Shown here one piece after another: positions 10,583-18,931 of a stretch of DNA of 64,000 nt. The position numbers were made by a program, and so were the translations under genes. The notes under the pieces are model-generated. The model was not told the origin of the DNA and searched no databases. It worked only from the letters and a program-made list of their open reading frames with translations. Every line of letters begins with the position of its first letter. Positions within the stretch are counted from its first letter, which is position 1. Source of the stretch: Pseudomonadota bacterium (GTDB lineage: Bacteria; Pseudomonadota; Alphaproteobacteria; Rhizobiales; Xanthobacteraceae); NCBI GenBank assembly GCA_023387735.1, contig JAEWHP010000012.1, forward strand, positions 62,001-126,000, read 5' to 3'.

Positions 10583-10660
10583 CCGTCATTCCGGGGCGAT
10601 GCGTGGCATCGAACCCGGAATCTCGAGATTCCGGGTTCGCTTCGCGCCCCGGAATGACGG
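10583..10660. repeat. Palindromic intergenic repeat, family 1, copy A
   Basis: Outer arms CCGTCATTCCGGGG and CCCCGGAATGACGG enclose an inner perfect palindrome CCGGAATCTCGAGATTCCGG and GAACCC/GGGTTC arms. Three more copies occur in this window (14578, 38482, 57663). It sits between ribE and ribH and would fold strongly as RNA. Confidence 0.9.
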
Positions 10661-10674
10661 CGGCGGCTGCGCCG

Positions 10675-11283
10675 TCACTTCATTTCCGACAACCGCGCCG
10701 CGTAGCGGGCCATCAGATCGACTTCGATGTTGACCTCGCTGCCCGCGCGCCAGCCTTCCAGTGTCGTCACGCTGAGCGTATGCGGGATGATCAGCACCGA
10801 GAATACGACATCTTCAACCGTATTTACCGTCAGCGACACGCCATCGAGCGTGATCGAGCCCTTGGCGGCGATGAAGCGTGCGAGCTCCCGCGTCGTGCGC
10901 AACTCGAACCGTGCCATATCAGGCAGGTCGTCGCGCTTGACGATGGTGGCGATGCCGTCGGCATGGCCCGCCACGATGTGCCCGCCGAGTTCGTCGCCGA
11001 TCTTGAGCGCACGTTCGAGATTGAGTTTCGTGCCCTTGATCCAGTGCTTGGCCGTGGTCATGCCGAGTGTTTCGGCCGCGGCGTCGACGTCGAACCAGGT
11101 CTTGCCGCCTTCGACGCCGGAGGCAACCACGGTCAGGCAGACGCCGTTGCAGGCGATCGAGGCGCCGTCCGCAATGGTCTTCTGATCATACCGGCAGGCG
11201 ATGCGCATGCGATGCAGTTGCCCCTGCGCCTTCGGCGTCAGGGCGACGATCTCGCCGATGTCGGTGACAATTCCAGTGAACAT
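10675..11283 (-). CDS. ribE: Riboflavin synthase, alpha subunit
   Basis: 202 residues with the two lumazine-binding repeats. The N-terminus MFTGIVTDIGEI is the diagnostic start of riboflavin synthase. Each half has the short motif near its substrate site: CNGVCLTV in the first and LDGVSLTVN in the second. Dismutates lumazine to riboflavin. ATG overlaps the ribD stop by one base (TAATG). Called ribC in some alphaproteobacterial schemes. Confidence 0.97.
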   Translation of the reverse strand: MFTGIVTDIGEIVALTPKAQGQLHRMRIACRYDQKTIADGASIACNGVCLTVVASGVEGGKTWFDVDAAAETLGMTTAKHWIKGTKLNLERALKIGDELGGHIVAGHADGIATIVKRDDLPDMARFELRTTRELARFIAAKGSITLDGVSLTVNTVEDVVFSVLIIPHTLSVTTLEGWRAGSEVNIEVDLMARYAARLSEMK

Positions 11284-12443
11284 TATGCACGCTCGTAAAC
11301 AGTAAGAGTGTCTTCGCCGAGGCTTTCGCTAGCACGGGTCTTGAACGCGGGCGACCCGGTAAGGACCGACAGCGGCAATGCGTCCAGCGCGGTAATACCG
11401 TCCGAGCCGATCGTCTGCGGCCCGCGCAGCAACCAGATTTCATCGGCCAGGCCGCTCGCAACGAAGGATGACGCCACCCGCGAGCCGCCTTCCACCATCA
11501 GCCGCGTGATGCCCTTGTCCGACAGCGCGCGCAGAACCGCGGGCAGGTCCAGTCCCGGCGGATTGGCCGTGGCGGCGACGCGCATTACCTGCGCCCCGGC
11601 CGCGCCGAGTTTCATGGCCGCCGGCGCTTCTGCGAAGTCAGAGGTCATCACCCATAGCGGCGTCTGGCGCGCGGACTGGACCAGCTTGCTGGTGCCGGGC
11701 AAGCGAAGGGCCCGGTCCAGCACCACCCGCACCGGCGAAAGCGGCTCCATGCCCGGCAGGCGGCAGGTCAGCAGCGGATCGTCCGCCAGCACGGTGCCGA
11801 TGCCGACCAGGATGGCGTCGCATTGCGCGCGCAACAGGTGCACCCGCGTCCGCGCCGCCTCCCCCGTGATCGCGACCGGCTTGCCGCCGGCGGCGCCGAT
11901 CCTGTCGTCGGCGGATACGGCCAGCTTGAGGATGACGTGGGGGCGCTTGTCGCGGATGCGGCGGAAGTGGCCGGCATGGTCGCGGGCGGCTTGCTCGGCG
12001 CCCGGACCGACATCGACCGTAATCCCGGCGGCCCGAAGCTTGGCATGTCCCTGCCCGGCCACTTCCGGATTGGGGTCCTCGATCGCCGACACCACGCGCG
12101 AAATGCCCGACGCAATCACGGCATCGACGCAGGGCGGCGATTTGCCAAAATGCGAACAGGGCTCCAGCGTCACATAGAGCGTGGCACCGCGCGCGGCCTC
12201 GCCAGCGCGCCGCAGCGCCTCAGGCTCGGCGTGCGGCCGCCCTCCGGGCTGCGTCCAGCCACGGCCGACGATGACGCCATCCTTGACGACGACAGCGCCG
12301 ACGGCCGGGTTCGGCCAGGTCCGGCCCAGGCCACGGCGGCCAAGCGCGAGCGCAAGCTGCATGAAGCGCTGGTCGGCCGCGCCAGCCAGCTTGGCCTCCT
12401 TGAGTTTCTGCCCGTACTGGTCCTCCAGAATACGGAAGATCAT
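11283..12443 (-). CDS. ribD: Bifunctional diaminohydroxyphosphoribosylaminopyrimidine deaminase / 5-amino-6-(5-phosphoribosylamino)uracil reductase
   Basis: 386 residues. N-terminal deaminase domain has the zinc motifs GGRPHAEPEAL (H-A-E) and LEPCSHFGKSPPC (P-C-x(8)-C). The C-terminal reductase domain begins near residue 150 with RPHVILKLAVSADDRI and contains VEGGSRVASSF. It carries out the second and third steps of riboflavin synthesis. The start is set by the four-base ATGA overlap with nrdR; an internal Met at MQLALALGRRG would shorten it without evidence. Confidence 0.97.
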   Translation of the reverse strand: MIFRILEDQYGQKLKEAKLAGAADQRFMQLALALGRRGLGRTWPNPAVGAVVVKDGVIVGRGWTQPGGRPHAEPEALRRAGEAARGATLYVTLEPCSHFGKSPPCVDAVIASGISRVVSAIEDPNPEVAGQGHAKLRAAGITVDVGPGAEQAARDHAGHFRRIRDKRPHVILKLAVSADDRIGAAGGKPVAITGEAARTRVHLLRAQCDAILVGIGTVLADDPLLTCRLPGMEPLSPVRVVLDRALRLPGTSKLVQSARQTPLWVMTSDFAEAPAAMKLGAAGAQVMRVAATANPPGLDLPAVLRALSDKGITRLMVEGGSRVASSFVASGLADEIWLLRGPQTIGSDGITALDALPLSVLTGSPAFKTRASESLGEDTLTVYERA

Positions 12444-12922
12444 TTGCGCAACGTGGCGACCCGTCCGTCGTCTTCGGCGGAGAGTTCGCCGAGCACGGCC
12501 TCGAAGTCCTTGGCCTCACGGAAATTGCGGTAGACGGAGGCGAAGCGCACATAGGCGACGTCGTCGAGCTGGCGCAGATGCTCCATCACGATCTCGCCGA
12601 TCGCCTCCGAGGAAACCTCGGCCTCGCCGCCGCTCTCGAGCTCGCGCACGATCGCGGACACCATCTTCTCGACCCTTTCAGGATCGACCGGCCGCTTGCG
12701 CAAGGAGATCTGCAGCGAGCGGACCAGCTTGTCGCGGTCGAACGGTACCCGGCGGCCGTTGCGCTTGATCACGGTGAGTTCGCGCAACTGCACCCGTTCG
12801 AAGGTCGTGAAGCGGAAATTGCAGGCGATGCACACCCGCCGCCGCCGGATCACGGCCGAATCCTCGGTCGGACGCGAGTCCTTCACCTGCGTATCGAGAC
12901 TGTTGCAGCTGGGACAGCGCAT
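12440..12922 (-). CDS. nrdR: Transcriptional repressor NrdR
   Basis: 160 residues. A zinc ribbon uses Cys3, Cys6, Cys31 and Cys34, followed by an ATP-cone domain (VIKRNGRRVPFDRDKLVRSL). Represses ribonucleotide reductase genes in response to dATP/ATP. It lies between glyA and ribD, the standard alphaproteobacterial position, and overlaps ribD. Confidence 0.97.
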   Translation of the reverse strand: MRCPSCNSLDTQVKDSRPTEDSAVIRRRRVCIACNFRFTTFERVQLRELTVIKRNGRRVPFDRDKLVRSLQISLRKRPVDPERVEKMVSAIVRELESGGEAEVSSEAIGEIVMEHLRQLDDVAYVRFASVYRNFREAKDFEAVLGELSAEDDGRVATLRK

Positions 12923-12934
12923 CCAACGGTACCT

Positions 12935-14242
12935 TTACTGATAGATCGGGAAGCGGTCGGTGAGTGCCTTCACGCGTTCCTTGATGGCGGCTTCGACCAG
13001 CGGCGCCTTGCCGTCGGCCGACTGCGCCAGCGCGTTGAGCACTTCGGCGATCATGCCGCCGACCTGCTGGAATTCGGCCACGCCGAAGCCGCGCGTGGTC
13101 GCCGCCGGCGTACCGAGGCGAAGTCCCGAGGTGACGAACGGCTTTTCAGGATCGAAGGGAATGCCGTTCTTGTTGCAGGTGATGGCAGCGCGGACCAGCG
13201 CCTTCTCGGAGACGTTGCCCTTCAGGCCCTTGGGCCTGAGGTCAACCAGCATCAGGTGGTTGTCGGTGCCACCTGAGACGATGTCGAAGCCGTGGCCTCG
13301 CAGCGTCTCCGCGAGCGCCTTGGCGTTCTCGACCACATTCTTCGCGTAGATCTTGAAATCCGGACGCAGCGCCTCGCCGAAGGCGACCGCCTTGGCGGCG
13401 ATCACGTGCATCAGAGGGCCACCCTGCAGGCCCGGGAAGATCGCCGAGTTCAGCTTCTTGGCGATCGCCTCGTCGTTGCACAGGATCAGGCCGCCGCGCG
13501 GGCCGCGCAGCGACTTGTGCGTCGTCGTGGTGGTGACGTGGGCATGTGGCACCGGCGAGGCGTGGACGCCGCCGGCGACGAGGCCGGCGAAATGCGCCAT
13601 GTCGACCAGCAGATAGGCGCCGACCGAGTCGGCGATCTCGCGGAAGCGCTTGAAGTCCCAGGCGCGCGAATAGGCCGAGCCGCCGGCGATGATGAGCTTC
13701 GGACGCACCTGCTCGGCCTGTTTCGCGACCTCGTCCATGTCGATGATCTGGTCCTCGCGGCGCACGGTATAGTGCGACGCCTTGAACCATTTGCCGGACA
13801 TGTTGACGGGCGAACCGTGGGTGAGATGGCCGCCGGCGGCAAGGTCGAGGCCCATGAAGGTGTCGCCGGGCTGCAGCAGCGCCAGGAACGTGGCCTGGTT
13901 CATCTGGCTGCCGGAGTTCGGCTGCACGTTCGCAAACTGCGCGCCGAACAGTTTTTTGGCGCGCTCGATCGCCAGCGTCTCGGCGACATCGACCCATTCA
14001 CAGCCGCCGTAATAGCGATTGCCCGGATAGCCTTCCGCGTACTTGTTCGTCATCACCGAACCCTGCGCTTCCAGCACGGCACGGCTGACGATGTTTTCCG
14101 AGGCGATCAGTTCGACTTCATGGCGCTGACGGCCGAGTTCGCCCTTGATCGCGGCGGCGATTTCCGGATCGGCCTCGGCAAGGGTCGCCGTGAAGAACGA
14201 CTCGGGCGCGGAGGCGGTTTTGGCGCTGGAGGATGAGGTCAT
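12935..14242 (-). CDS. glyA: Serine hydroxymethyltransferase
   Basis: 435 residues. PLP enzyme interconverting serine and glycine with tetrahydrofolate. ELIASENIVSRAV and EGYPGNRYYGGCE are near the N-terminus, and the PLP lysine is in VTTTTTHKSLRGPRGG. The start at ATG 14240-14242 gives MTSSSSAKTASAPESFF; a six-residue upstream extension is unlikely. First gene of the glyA-nrdR-rib block. Confidence 0.98.
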   Translation of the reverse strand: MTSSSSAKTASAPESFFTATLAEADPEIAAAIKGELGRQRHEVELIASENIVSRAVLEAQGSVMTNKYAEGYPGNRYYGGCEWVDVAETLAIERAKKLFGAQFANVQPNSGSQMNQATFLALLQPGDTFMGLDLAAGGHLTHGSPVNMSGKWFKASHYTVRREDQIIDMDEVAKQAEQVRPKLIIAGGSAYSRAWDFKRFREIADSVGAYLLVDMAHFAGLVAGGVHASPVPHAHVTTTTTHKSLRGPRGGLILCNDEAIAKKLNSAIFPGLQGGPLMHVIAAKAVAFGEALRPDFKIYAKNVVENAKALAETLRGHGFDIVSGGTDNHLMLVDLRPKGLKGNVSEKALVRAAITCNKNGIPFDPEKPFVTSGLRLGTPAATTRGFGVAEFQQVGGMIAEVLNALAQSADGKAPLVEAAIKERVKALTDRFPIYQ

Positions 14243-14419
14243 GGGACGAAATATCTCCACCGCCGCAAGCCCTTAGGGGCAAGGCGGGCGGGTCTGGTGT
14301 GGCGGTCGAAAGAAGTGCCTGCGGGATACCACATTGGCCGGAATTGGCCAAGCGGTTGCGGTATCGGGTTGATATTTATGCAAGATATGGTGGGGCGGAA
14401 GCGGGTTCCACCCCTCCCC

Positions 14420-14541
14420 GTCGCCCCGGCCTTGAGCCGGGCCCCAATAGCCACCGGCGGTAGTTGAAGGAGGAAGGCGTCTGCCAGCGTGCCTCTTCCC
14501 ACGGCCGCGGCGTATGGGTCCCGGCTCAAGGCCGGGACGAC
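14420..14541. repeat. Long imperfect inverted repeat
   Basis: About 22-base arms, GTCGCCCCGGCCTTGAGCC on the left and GGCTCAAGGCCGGGACGAC on the right with one mismatch, flank about 75 bases. Such GTCGTCCCGGC-type arms are common as dispersed intergenic repeats in Bradyrhizobium; a compact version occurs at 59167-59200. Confidence 0.75.
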
Positions 14542-14577
14542 ACCGACATTGATCGCGCAAACCGGTACGCCACGTGC

Positions 14578-14654
14578 TGTCATTCCGGGATGGTCCGAAG
14601 GACCAGACCCGGAATCTCGAGATTCCGGGTTCGCTTCGCGCCCCGGAATGACGG
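14578..14654. repeat. Palindromic intergenic repeat, family 1, copy B
   Basis: Outer arms TGTCATTCCGGG and CCCCGGAATGACGG with the same inner core CCGGAATCTCGAGATTCCGG as copies A and D. It lies six bases after the GST stop and may serve as its transcript end. Confidence 0.9.
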
Positions 14655-14659
14655 TGCCC

Positions 14660-15283
14660 TCACGCAAACCGGTACGCCCCGCCCTTCTCCACCGAGCGCT
14701 TGAACGCCGGCCGGGCGTGCATGCGCGAAAGCCAGGCGGCGAGGTTCGGGTATGGGGCGAGCTTGTCGAACACTTTGGCCATCTCGCCGACGAAGCTCAT
14801 CTGGATGTCGGCGCCGGTCAGCGACTGCCCGACGAAGAAGTCGCGGCCCTTCAGCGCGCCATCGACGTAACCCAGATGGTTGGCCAGTTCGCTGTCGATG
14901 CGCGGGTGCAGCGGCGCGCCTGCCTCCTTCAACCGCGACACGTAGAGGTTCAGCATCAGCGGCAGCATCGCCGAGCCCTCGGAATAATGCAGCCACTCGT
15001 TATAGGCCTCGTAGTCCGCGCTCCCCAGTGCCGGCATCATCGCGCCCTTGCCGTAGCGGCGGATGATGTAGTCGACGATGGCCGCAGACTCCGCGATGGT
15101 GGTGTCGCCGTCGGTGATGACGGGCGACTTGCCGAGCGGATGGATCTTCTTCAGCTCCGGCGGCGCCAGCCGGGTCTCGGCGTTGCGCTGGTAGCGCTTC
15201 ATCTCGTACGGCGTGCCGAGTTCCTCCAGCAGCCACAGGATCCGCTGCGAACGGGAGTCGTTGAGGTGATGAAGCGTGAGCAT
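14660..15283 (-). CDS. Glutathione S-transferase family protein
   Basis: 207 residues. The N-terminal thioredoxin-like domain begins MLTLHHLNDSRSQRILWLLEELGTPYEM, with a serine in the position usually used to activate glutathione, and has the SPVITDGDTTIAESAAIVDYI segment that binds glutathione. The all-helical C-terminal domain includes FVGQSLTGADIQMSF. Start ATG 15281-15283 chosen by the conserved N-terminus; the frame stays open upstream through repeat DNA. Substrate unknown. Confidence 0.92.
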   Translation of the reverse strand: MLTLHHLNDSRSQRILWLLEELGTPYEMKRYQRNAETRLAPPELKKIHPLGKSPVITDGDTTIAESAAIVDYIIRRYGKGAMMPALGSADYEAYNEWLHYSEGSAMLPLMLNLYVSRLKEAGAPLHPRIDSELANHLGYVDGALKGRDFFVGQSLTGADIQMSFVGEMAKVFDKLAPYPNLAAWLSRMHARPAFKRSVEKGGAYRFA

Positions 15284-16118
15284 GAGGTTTCCTTTGGGGG
15301 TTTTGATACGCGACCGTTCGCTTGAGATTGTCATTGCGAGCGGAGCGAAGCAATCCAGAACCCCAGAGATCGTCATGCCCGCCATCGGGCGGCCATTCGG
15401 CCGACCCGGTGGCGGGGATGACGACTGGATGTGACTTCGCGTTCTCGCGACATGTTCTGCCCGAGGTTTGCATTTCGTTTGCCCTCTATCGAAATAGAGG
15501 GCGCAGGGAAGACCGGGTGCGCGCTGCACCCGCGGTCTCGCGTGCGATCTGCACAAACAAAAATGCACACGAGCATACAGGTTCAGCGGAAACACTCCGG
15601 CCTTCCCTGCGCAATGGCTTTACGGCTTACTTCGTGCTCTCCCCGGAGAACGGCTCTTTTGCCTCCGTCGCTCCACGATGTTATTCGTGAAACTTGACGC
15701 CAGCACCGCGACGTCAGGACCACACGACTTCGCCGTACGCATCATGCGCGATCGTCTATTGCGCAATCCGCGTCCACCGCATCCCACCGCGCGTTCGTGA
15801 CGATCGCGAGCCGCCCCTCGTAACGGGTGAGACGGGCGGAATTATAGCGATGATTTGCCCGACAGGCAGAGCGGATTATTTTTACGCGAAGGGATGGACG
15901 GCGCGACTGCACCTGATGTGGAAGTGATTTGCCCGTCAGGCAGATGGACGTTTCCATCTTGCATCAGGGCGAAGTGTGGTTTCGCGCGACTGAGATGCGC
16001 CTTCGAATAAGGTTGCCTCGACGTCGCAGCCGTGTAGAACACCGGCATGGGTGTTCGCTGCGTGCAGCAGCGGCAGGTCGAGCGATGGTCGGGCCGCCAC
16101 GCGGAGAGCGCGTGCCCC
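15284..16118. repeat. 835-base gene-free zone of dispersed repeat sequence
   Basis: No credible gene on either strand. It includes a CATTGCGAGCGGAGCGAAGC element at about 15332-15358, a GATCGTCATGCCCGCC to GGCGGGGATGACGA inverted pair (about 15368-15424), and a long segment (about 15440-15960) that resembles composite repeats seen between genes in Bradyrhizobium. A 19-base direct repeat, GATTTGCCCGACAGGCAGA, recurs with one change 74 bases on (15852-15870 and 15926-15944). The nhaA promoter must lie at its right end. Repeat status beyond this window is from memory, not a search. Confidence 0.6.
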
Positions 16119-17462
16119 ATGAACAATCGTACTTCATTCACGAACCTGCCACGACCGCAACGCCTGACTGAGCAGGCCTTCGATACCCTTCAGAGATTCC
16201 TGCATGTCGAGGCTGTCAGCGGCGCCGTCCTTCTGGTTGCTGCGGCGGCTGCGCTGATATGGGCGAACTCTCCGTTCGCCCACAGCTATCATGTCTTCTG
16301 GGAGTTGCCGGTCACCGTCGGTCTCGGCGAATACGTTTTCTCCAAGTCGCTGCACTTCTGGGTCAATGACGGTCTGATGACACTGTTCTTCCTGGTCGTT
16401 GGCATGGAGATTCGCCGTGAGATACACGAAGGTGCGCTGAGCAAACCGGACCAGGCGGTTCTGCCACTGATCGCAGCGATCGGCGGCGTCATCGTTCCCG
16501 CTGTCATCTATTTGAGCCTGAACAGCGATCCGGCTCGAAGCCGGGGATGGGCGGTCCCAACCGCGACAGACATCGCCTTTGCCGTCGGCATGCTCGCGCT
16601 TCTGGGGCGATCCATCCCCGTCAATGTGAGAATCTTCCTGCTCGCTCTCGCCATCATCGACGACATCATCGCGGTGCTGATCATTGCCGTCTTCTACACC
16701 AGCGGCATTCAGTTCAGCGGTTTCGCTGTCGCCGCAGTTGGTCTCTCAGTCGTGCTCGGCTTTCAGCGGATGGGTATCGGTTCCGCCCTCGCCTATGTCG
16801 CGCCGGGTACTTTGGTCTGGGCCGGCTTTCTGATCGCCGGGGTTCACCCGACGCTCGCCGGCGTCGCGCTCGGCCTGATCACCCCGGCGCGGCCGATACC
16901 CATGAGGGAACACCCGCTCGAGATTGTGTCGCGCGTGCTCAAGCAGTTGCAAAGCAGCGATGCGGTCGAGCGGAAAGATTCGCACCGACTACAGCGACCG
17001 CTGCGCGATCTTCGCGTGGCCAATCGCGAAATATTGCCACCGGTGTCGCGGGTTCAGATGGCGATGCATCCCTGGGTCGCCTTCGGCGTCATGCCGATCT
17101 TCGCCCTGGCGAACGCCGGCGTGACCTTGACGGGGACCGGCTTCTCCAACTCCGCCCATTACGTGATGCTGGGCACCGCCATAGCCCTGGTCGCGGGAAA
17201 GCCGCTTGGCATCGTCGGCGCCACCTGGATCGCGGTGCGGCTTGGCTGGGGCCGGCTTGCACCTGGCGTTTCGTGGGGAGGCGTTTGGCTGGTCGGCCTG
17301 CTGGCAGGCATCGGCTTTACCATGTCGATCTTCATCGCGATGCTCGCCTTCTTCGATGAAACGCTATTGAACGCGGCGAAACTGGGCGTGCTGCTGGGTT
17401 CGCTTGCTGCCGCCACGCTCGGCCTTGGCTGGGGCGCCAGCTACATCCGACGCCTGACATAG
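16119..17462 (+). CDS. nhaA: Na+/H+ antiporter NhaA
   Basis: 447 residues with about 12 membrane segments. The motifs VPTATDIAFAVGML and ALAIIDDIIAVLIIA hold the paired aspartates and the third aspartate needed for ion exchange in NhaA. A cytoplasmic loop near residue 290-330 (SSDAVERKDSHRLQRPL) is longer than in E. coli. Start ATG 16119 (MNNRTSFTNLPRP) is preferred over an upstream in-frame ATG at 16047 that lies in repeat-like DNA. Exports sodium at alkaline pH. Confidence 0.95.
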   Translation: MNNRTSFTNLPRPQRLTEQAFDTLQRFLHVEAVSGAVLLVAAAAALIWANSPFAHSYHVFWELPVTVGLGEYVFSKSLHFWVNDGLMTLFFLVVGMEIRREIHEGALSKPDQAVLPLIAAIGGVIVPAVIYLSLNSDPARSRGWAVPTATDIAFAVGMLALLGRSIPVNVRIFLLALAIIDDIIAVLIIAVFYTSGIQFSGFAVAAVGLSVVLGFQRMGIGSALAYVAPGTLVWAGFLIAGVHPTLAGVALGLITPARPIPMREHPLEIVSRVLKQLQSSDAVERKDSHRLQRPLRDLRVANREILPPVSRVQMAMHPWVAFGVMPIFALANAGVTLTGTGFSNSAHYVMLGTAIALVAGKPLGIVGATWIAVRLGWGRLAPGVSWGGVWLVGLLAGIGFTMSIFIAMLAFFDETLLNAAKLGVLLGSLAAATLGLGWGASYIRRLT

Positions 17463-17473
17463 AGGAACTCGAT

Positions 17474-17707
17474 ATGCCCTTCAAAGCCCCGCACGTATCG
17501 TTCGTATCGTTCGCCGTCGAGGTCTCACCTTCCGGATCCACTCAGGTGATGATTCTCGAAACCGACCTGCACCTGAACCCAAAGCATCCCTCGTACAACC
17601 ATGCTGCCATCGAGCACCTGATCGCGTCTGCACAGAACTATATTCAGGCCACCATGGATGGGCCCGTCCATATCCGGATTGTTTCGACCCGGAGCGGGGA
17701 GGTCTGA
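17474..17707 (+). CDS. Small conserved hypothetical protein
   Basis: 77 residues, MPFKAPHVSFVSFAVEVSPS onward. It has alternating beta-strand and helix patterns and no signal or membrane segment. A GAGGAAC ribosome site is eight bases before the ATG. It begins 11 bases after nhaA and is probably cotranscribed with it. No family recognised. Confidence 0.65.
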   Translation: MPFKAPHVSFVSFAVEVSPSGSTQVMILETDLHLNPKHPSYNHAAIEHLIASAQNYIQATMDGPVHIRIVSTRSGEV

Positions 17708-17717
17708 AGTTTGCGCG

Positions 17718-17900
17718 TCAACGCTCGCGCTTGCCGCGGTCGATCATCGCCATCTCGACCTGGTCCGCCAACACTTTGAGGTGACTGGCCAGCCGATCGA
17801 ACATCGCACGCTTGGCCTTGTCGGGCGCAAGGTCGCGGATTCGGGCACACTCCGCGGCGTCCCTTCGCAGCTTTTCGATCTGTGCCTGATAGTCTTTCAT
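17718..17900 (-). CDS. Small helical protein, second gene of a coupled pair
   Basis: 60 residues, MKDYQAQIEKLRRDAAECAR onward, strongly helical and charged, predicted coiled coil. The ATG at 17898-17900 overlaps the stop of the upstream small gene by four bases (ATGA), which fixes the start. Proteins like this are frequent as multicopy small genes in Bradyrhizobium. Function unknown. Confidence 0.75.
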   Translation of the reverse strand: MKDYQAQIEKLRRDAAECARIRDLAPDKAKRAMFDRLASHLKVLADQVEMAMIDRGKRER

Positions 17901-18094
17901 CGGTCGGGTGGCTTCAGGCCGGGCGACGAAAGCCATTCGTTGATGTGCCAGGCGGTCTCGATCTGCCGGATCTTTTCTGTCAGCGCGTCCCGCTCGGGCC
18001 CCCCGGACAAGTTCGCCAGTTGAGCTTCCAGTCGAGCCTTCTCACGGGAAAGCTGCTCTTCGAACGAATGAGGTTTGGATCGACGTCGCTGCAT
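17897..18094 (-). CDS. Small helical protein, first gene of a coupled pair
   Basis: 65 residues with a basic N-terminus (MQRRRSKPHSFEEQLSREKA) and an amphipathic helix, ending HINEWLSSPGLKPPDR. The AxHxxEWLxSPGLxPP end is a pattern I associate with small rhizobial proteins of unknown role. It shares the intergenic region with hsp20 (divergent), so it may respond to the same stress. Confidence 0.72.
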   Translation of the reverse strand: MQRRRSKPHSFEEQLSREKARLEAQLANLSGGPERDALTEKIRQIETAWHINEWLSSPGLKPPDR

Positions 18095-18250
18095 GACTTG
18101 ACCTCCAGCTTACGGGTCCTACGCCGTATGGTTCAGCGGGAAATGCTCGGAAAAAATCTAGCCGGCTCTTTTCGTCTGTCAATTCCGGGGTGCAGCCCGG
18201 CCCTGTTCGCTGAGGCAGATACCGGACGGCAAAAAAAATTTTTGACCCCC

Positions 18251-18279
18251 CTTGAACTTTTTTCCAGCCTGACAATTCT
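18251..18279 (+). promoter_or_regulatory. Candidate sigma-32-type promoter for hsp20
   Basis: CTTGAA at 18251-18256 matches the heat-shock -35 element, and GACAATTCT at 18271-18279 is a possible -10. It would start a transcript of about 110 bases before the hsp20 ATG, the length expected for a ROSE leader. The -10 is a weak match. Confidence 0.45.
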
Positions 18280-18283
18280 CTTG

Positions 18284-18395
18284 GTCGCCGCACGCAATGC
18301 GGTCGGGGTGCCCTCCGGGGCCCCGAACTTGAGGCGGGCGCCGGCAGGTGTCCGGCGCCGGCTCGTACCCATCTTGCTCTTAGGAGGATTTGGCT
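18284..18395 (+). ncRNA. ROSE-type RNA thermometer in the hsp20 leader
   Basis: Four successive hairpins can be drawn. Stem CCGCA/TGCGG at 18288-18302, a CGGGG/CCCCG stem at 18304-18325, a CGCCGG/CCGGCG stem at 18339-18357, and a last hairpin at 18371-18389 in which AUCUUGCU pairs with AGGAGGAU around the loop CUU. That last hairpin masks the Shine-Dalgarno AGGAGG (18382-18387) with the conserved UUGCU and leaves a G-G mismatch (18376/18384), the signature of ROSE elements. Melting at heat shock would free the ribosome site. Confidence 0.9.
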
Positions 18396-18848
18396 ATGAG
18401 GTATGATTGGACTCCCCTGTGGAGGTCGACCATCGGCTTCGACCGCCTGTTCAATGTTCTCGACGAGGTCCAGCGGACCGCCGAAGAGGGCTTTCCCCCC
18501 TACAATATCGAACGGCTTGACGAAAACCGCTTCCAGATTTCGGTGGCGCTCGCCGGCTTCACGCCGGACGAAGTGACGCTGACCGCGGAGCAGAACGTCC
18601 TGACCCTCGAAGGGCAAAGGGCCGAAAAGGAAGAAAAGACCTTCCTGCATCGCGGCATCTCGACCCGGAATTTCAAGCGCCAGTTCACCCTGGCGGATCA
18701 TGTCGAGGTCAAGGGCGCGCGCTTCGAGAATGGACTGCTTCTCGTCGAATTGCAGCGCGAGATCCCCGAGGCCATGAAGCCGCGCCGCATCGCCATCAAC
18801 GGTGCCGCGCCCGGCAAGGTCACCCAGATCGAATCCAGGGCCGCCTGA
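18396..18848 (+). CDS. Small heat-shock protein Hsp20 (alpha-crystallin family)
   Basis: 150 residues, MRYDWTPLWRSTIGFDRLFN onward. The alpha-crystallin domain spans about residues 35-130, with PPYNIERLDENRFQISVALAGF and the closing ENGLLLVELQREIPE. An ATP-independent holdase that binds unfolding proteins. The start is the ATG eight bases after AGGAGG; that site is sequestered by the ROSE hairpin, so expression is expected to be temperature-controlled at translation. Confidence 0.96.
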   Translation: MRYDWTPLWRSTIGFDRLFNVLDEVQRTAEEGFPPYNIERLDENRFQISVALAGFTPDEVTLTAEQNVLTLEGQRAEKEEKTFLHRGISTRNFKRQFTLADHVEVKGARFENGLLLVELQREIPEAMKPRRIAINGAAPGKVTQIESRAA

Positions 18849-18931
18849 TCCGGCAACGGCCTTGGATCGAACAACGCCGCGCGGGGGGCTCCCGCGCGGC
18901 ATCACCCTCGCGTCATTCAATGGAGGCAGCT

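Larger units (their letters stand above)
14243..14659. other. Repeat-rich intergenic region upstream of glyA
   Basis: About 417 bases with no convincing gene. It contains the glyA promoter region, an imperfect long inverted repeat (14420-14541) and family 1 repeat copy B (14578-14654). Confidence 0.7.

Noticed and set aside
10507..10674. Possible FMN riboswitch in the riboflavin operon
   Set aside because: The gap is filled by a dispersed palindromic repeat found at three other unrelated loci; no FMN aptamer-like junction seen.
15842..16141. A 99-codon minus-strand frame in the repeat zone
   Set aside because: Its sequence looks like the spurious products commonly called from dispersed Bradyrhizobium repeats, and it overlaps the nhaA start.
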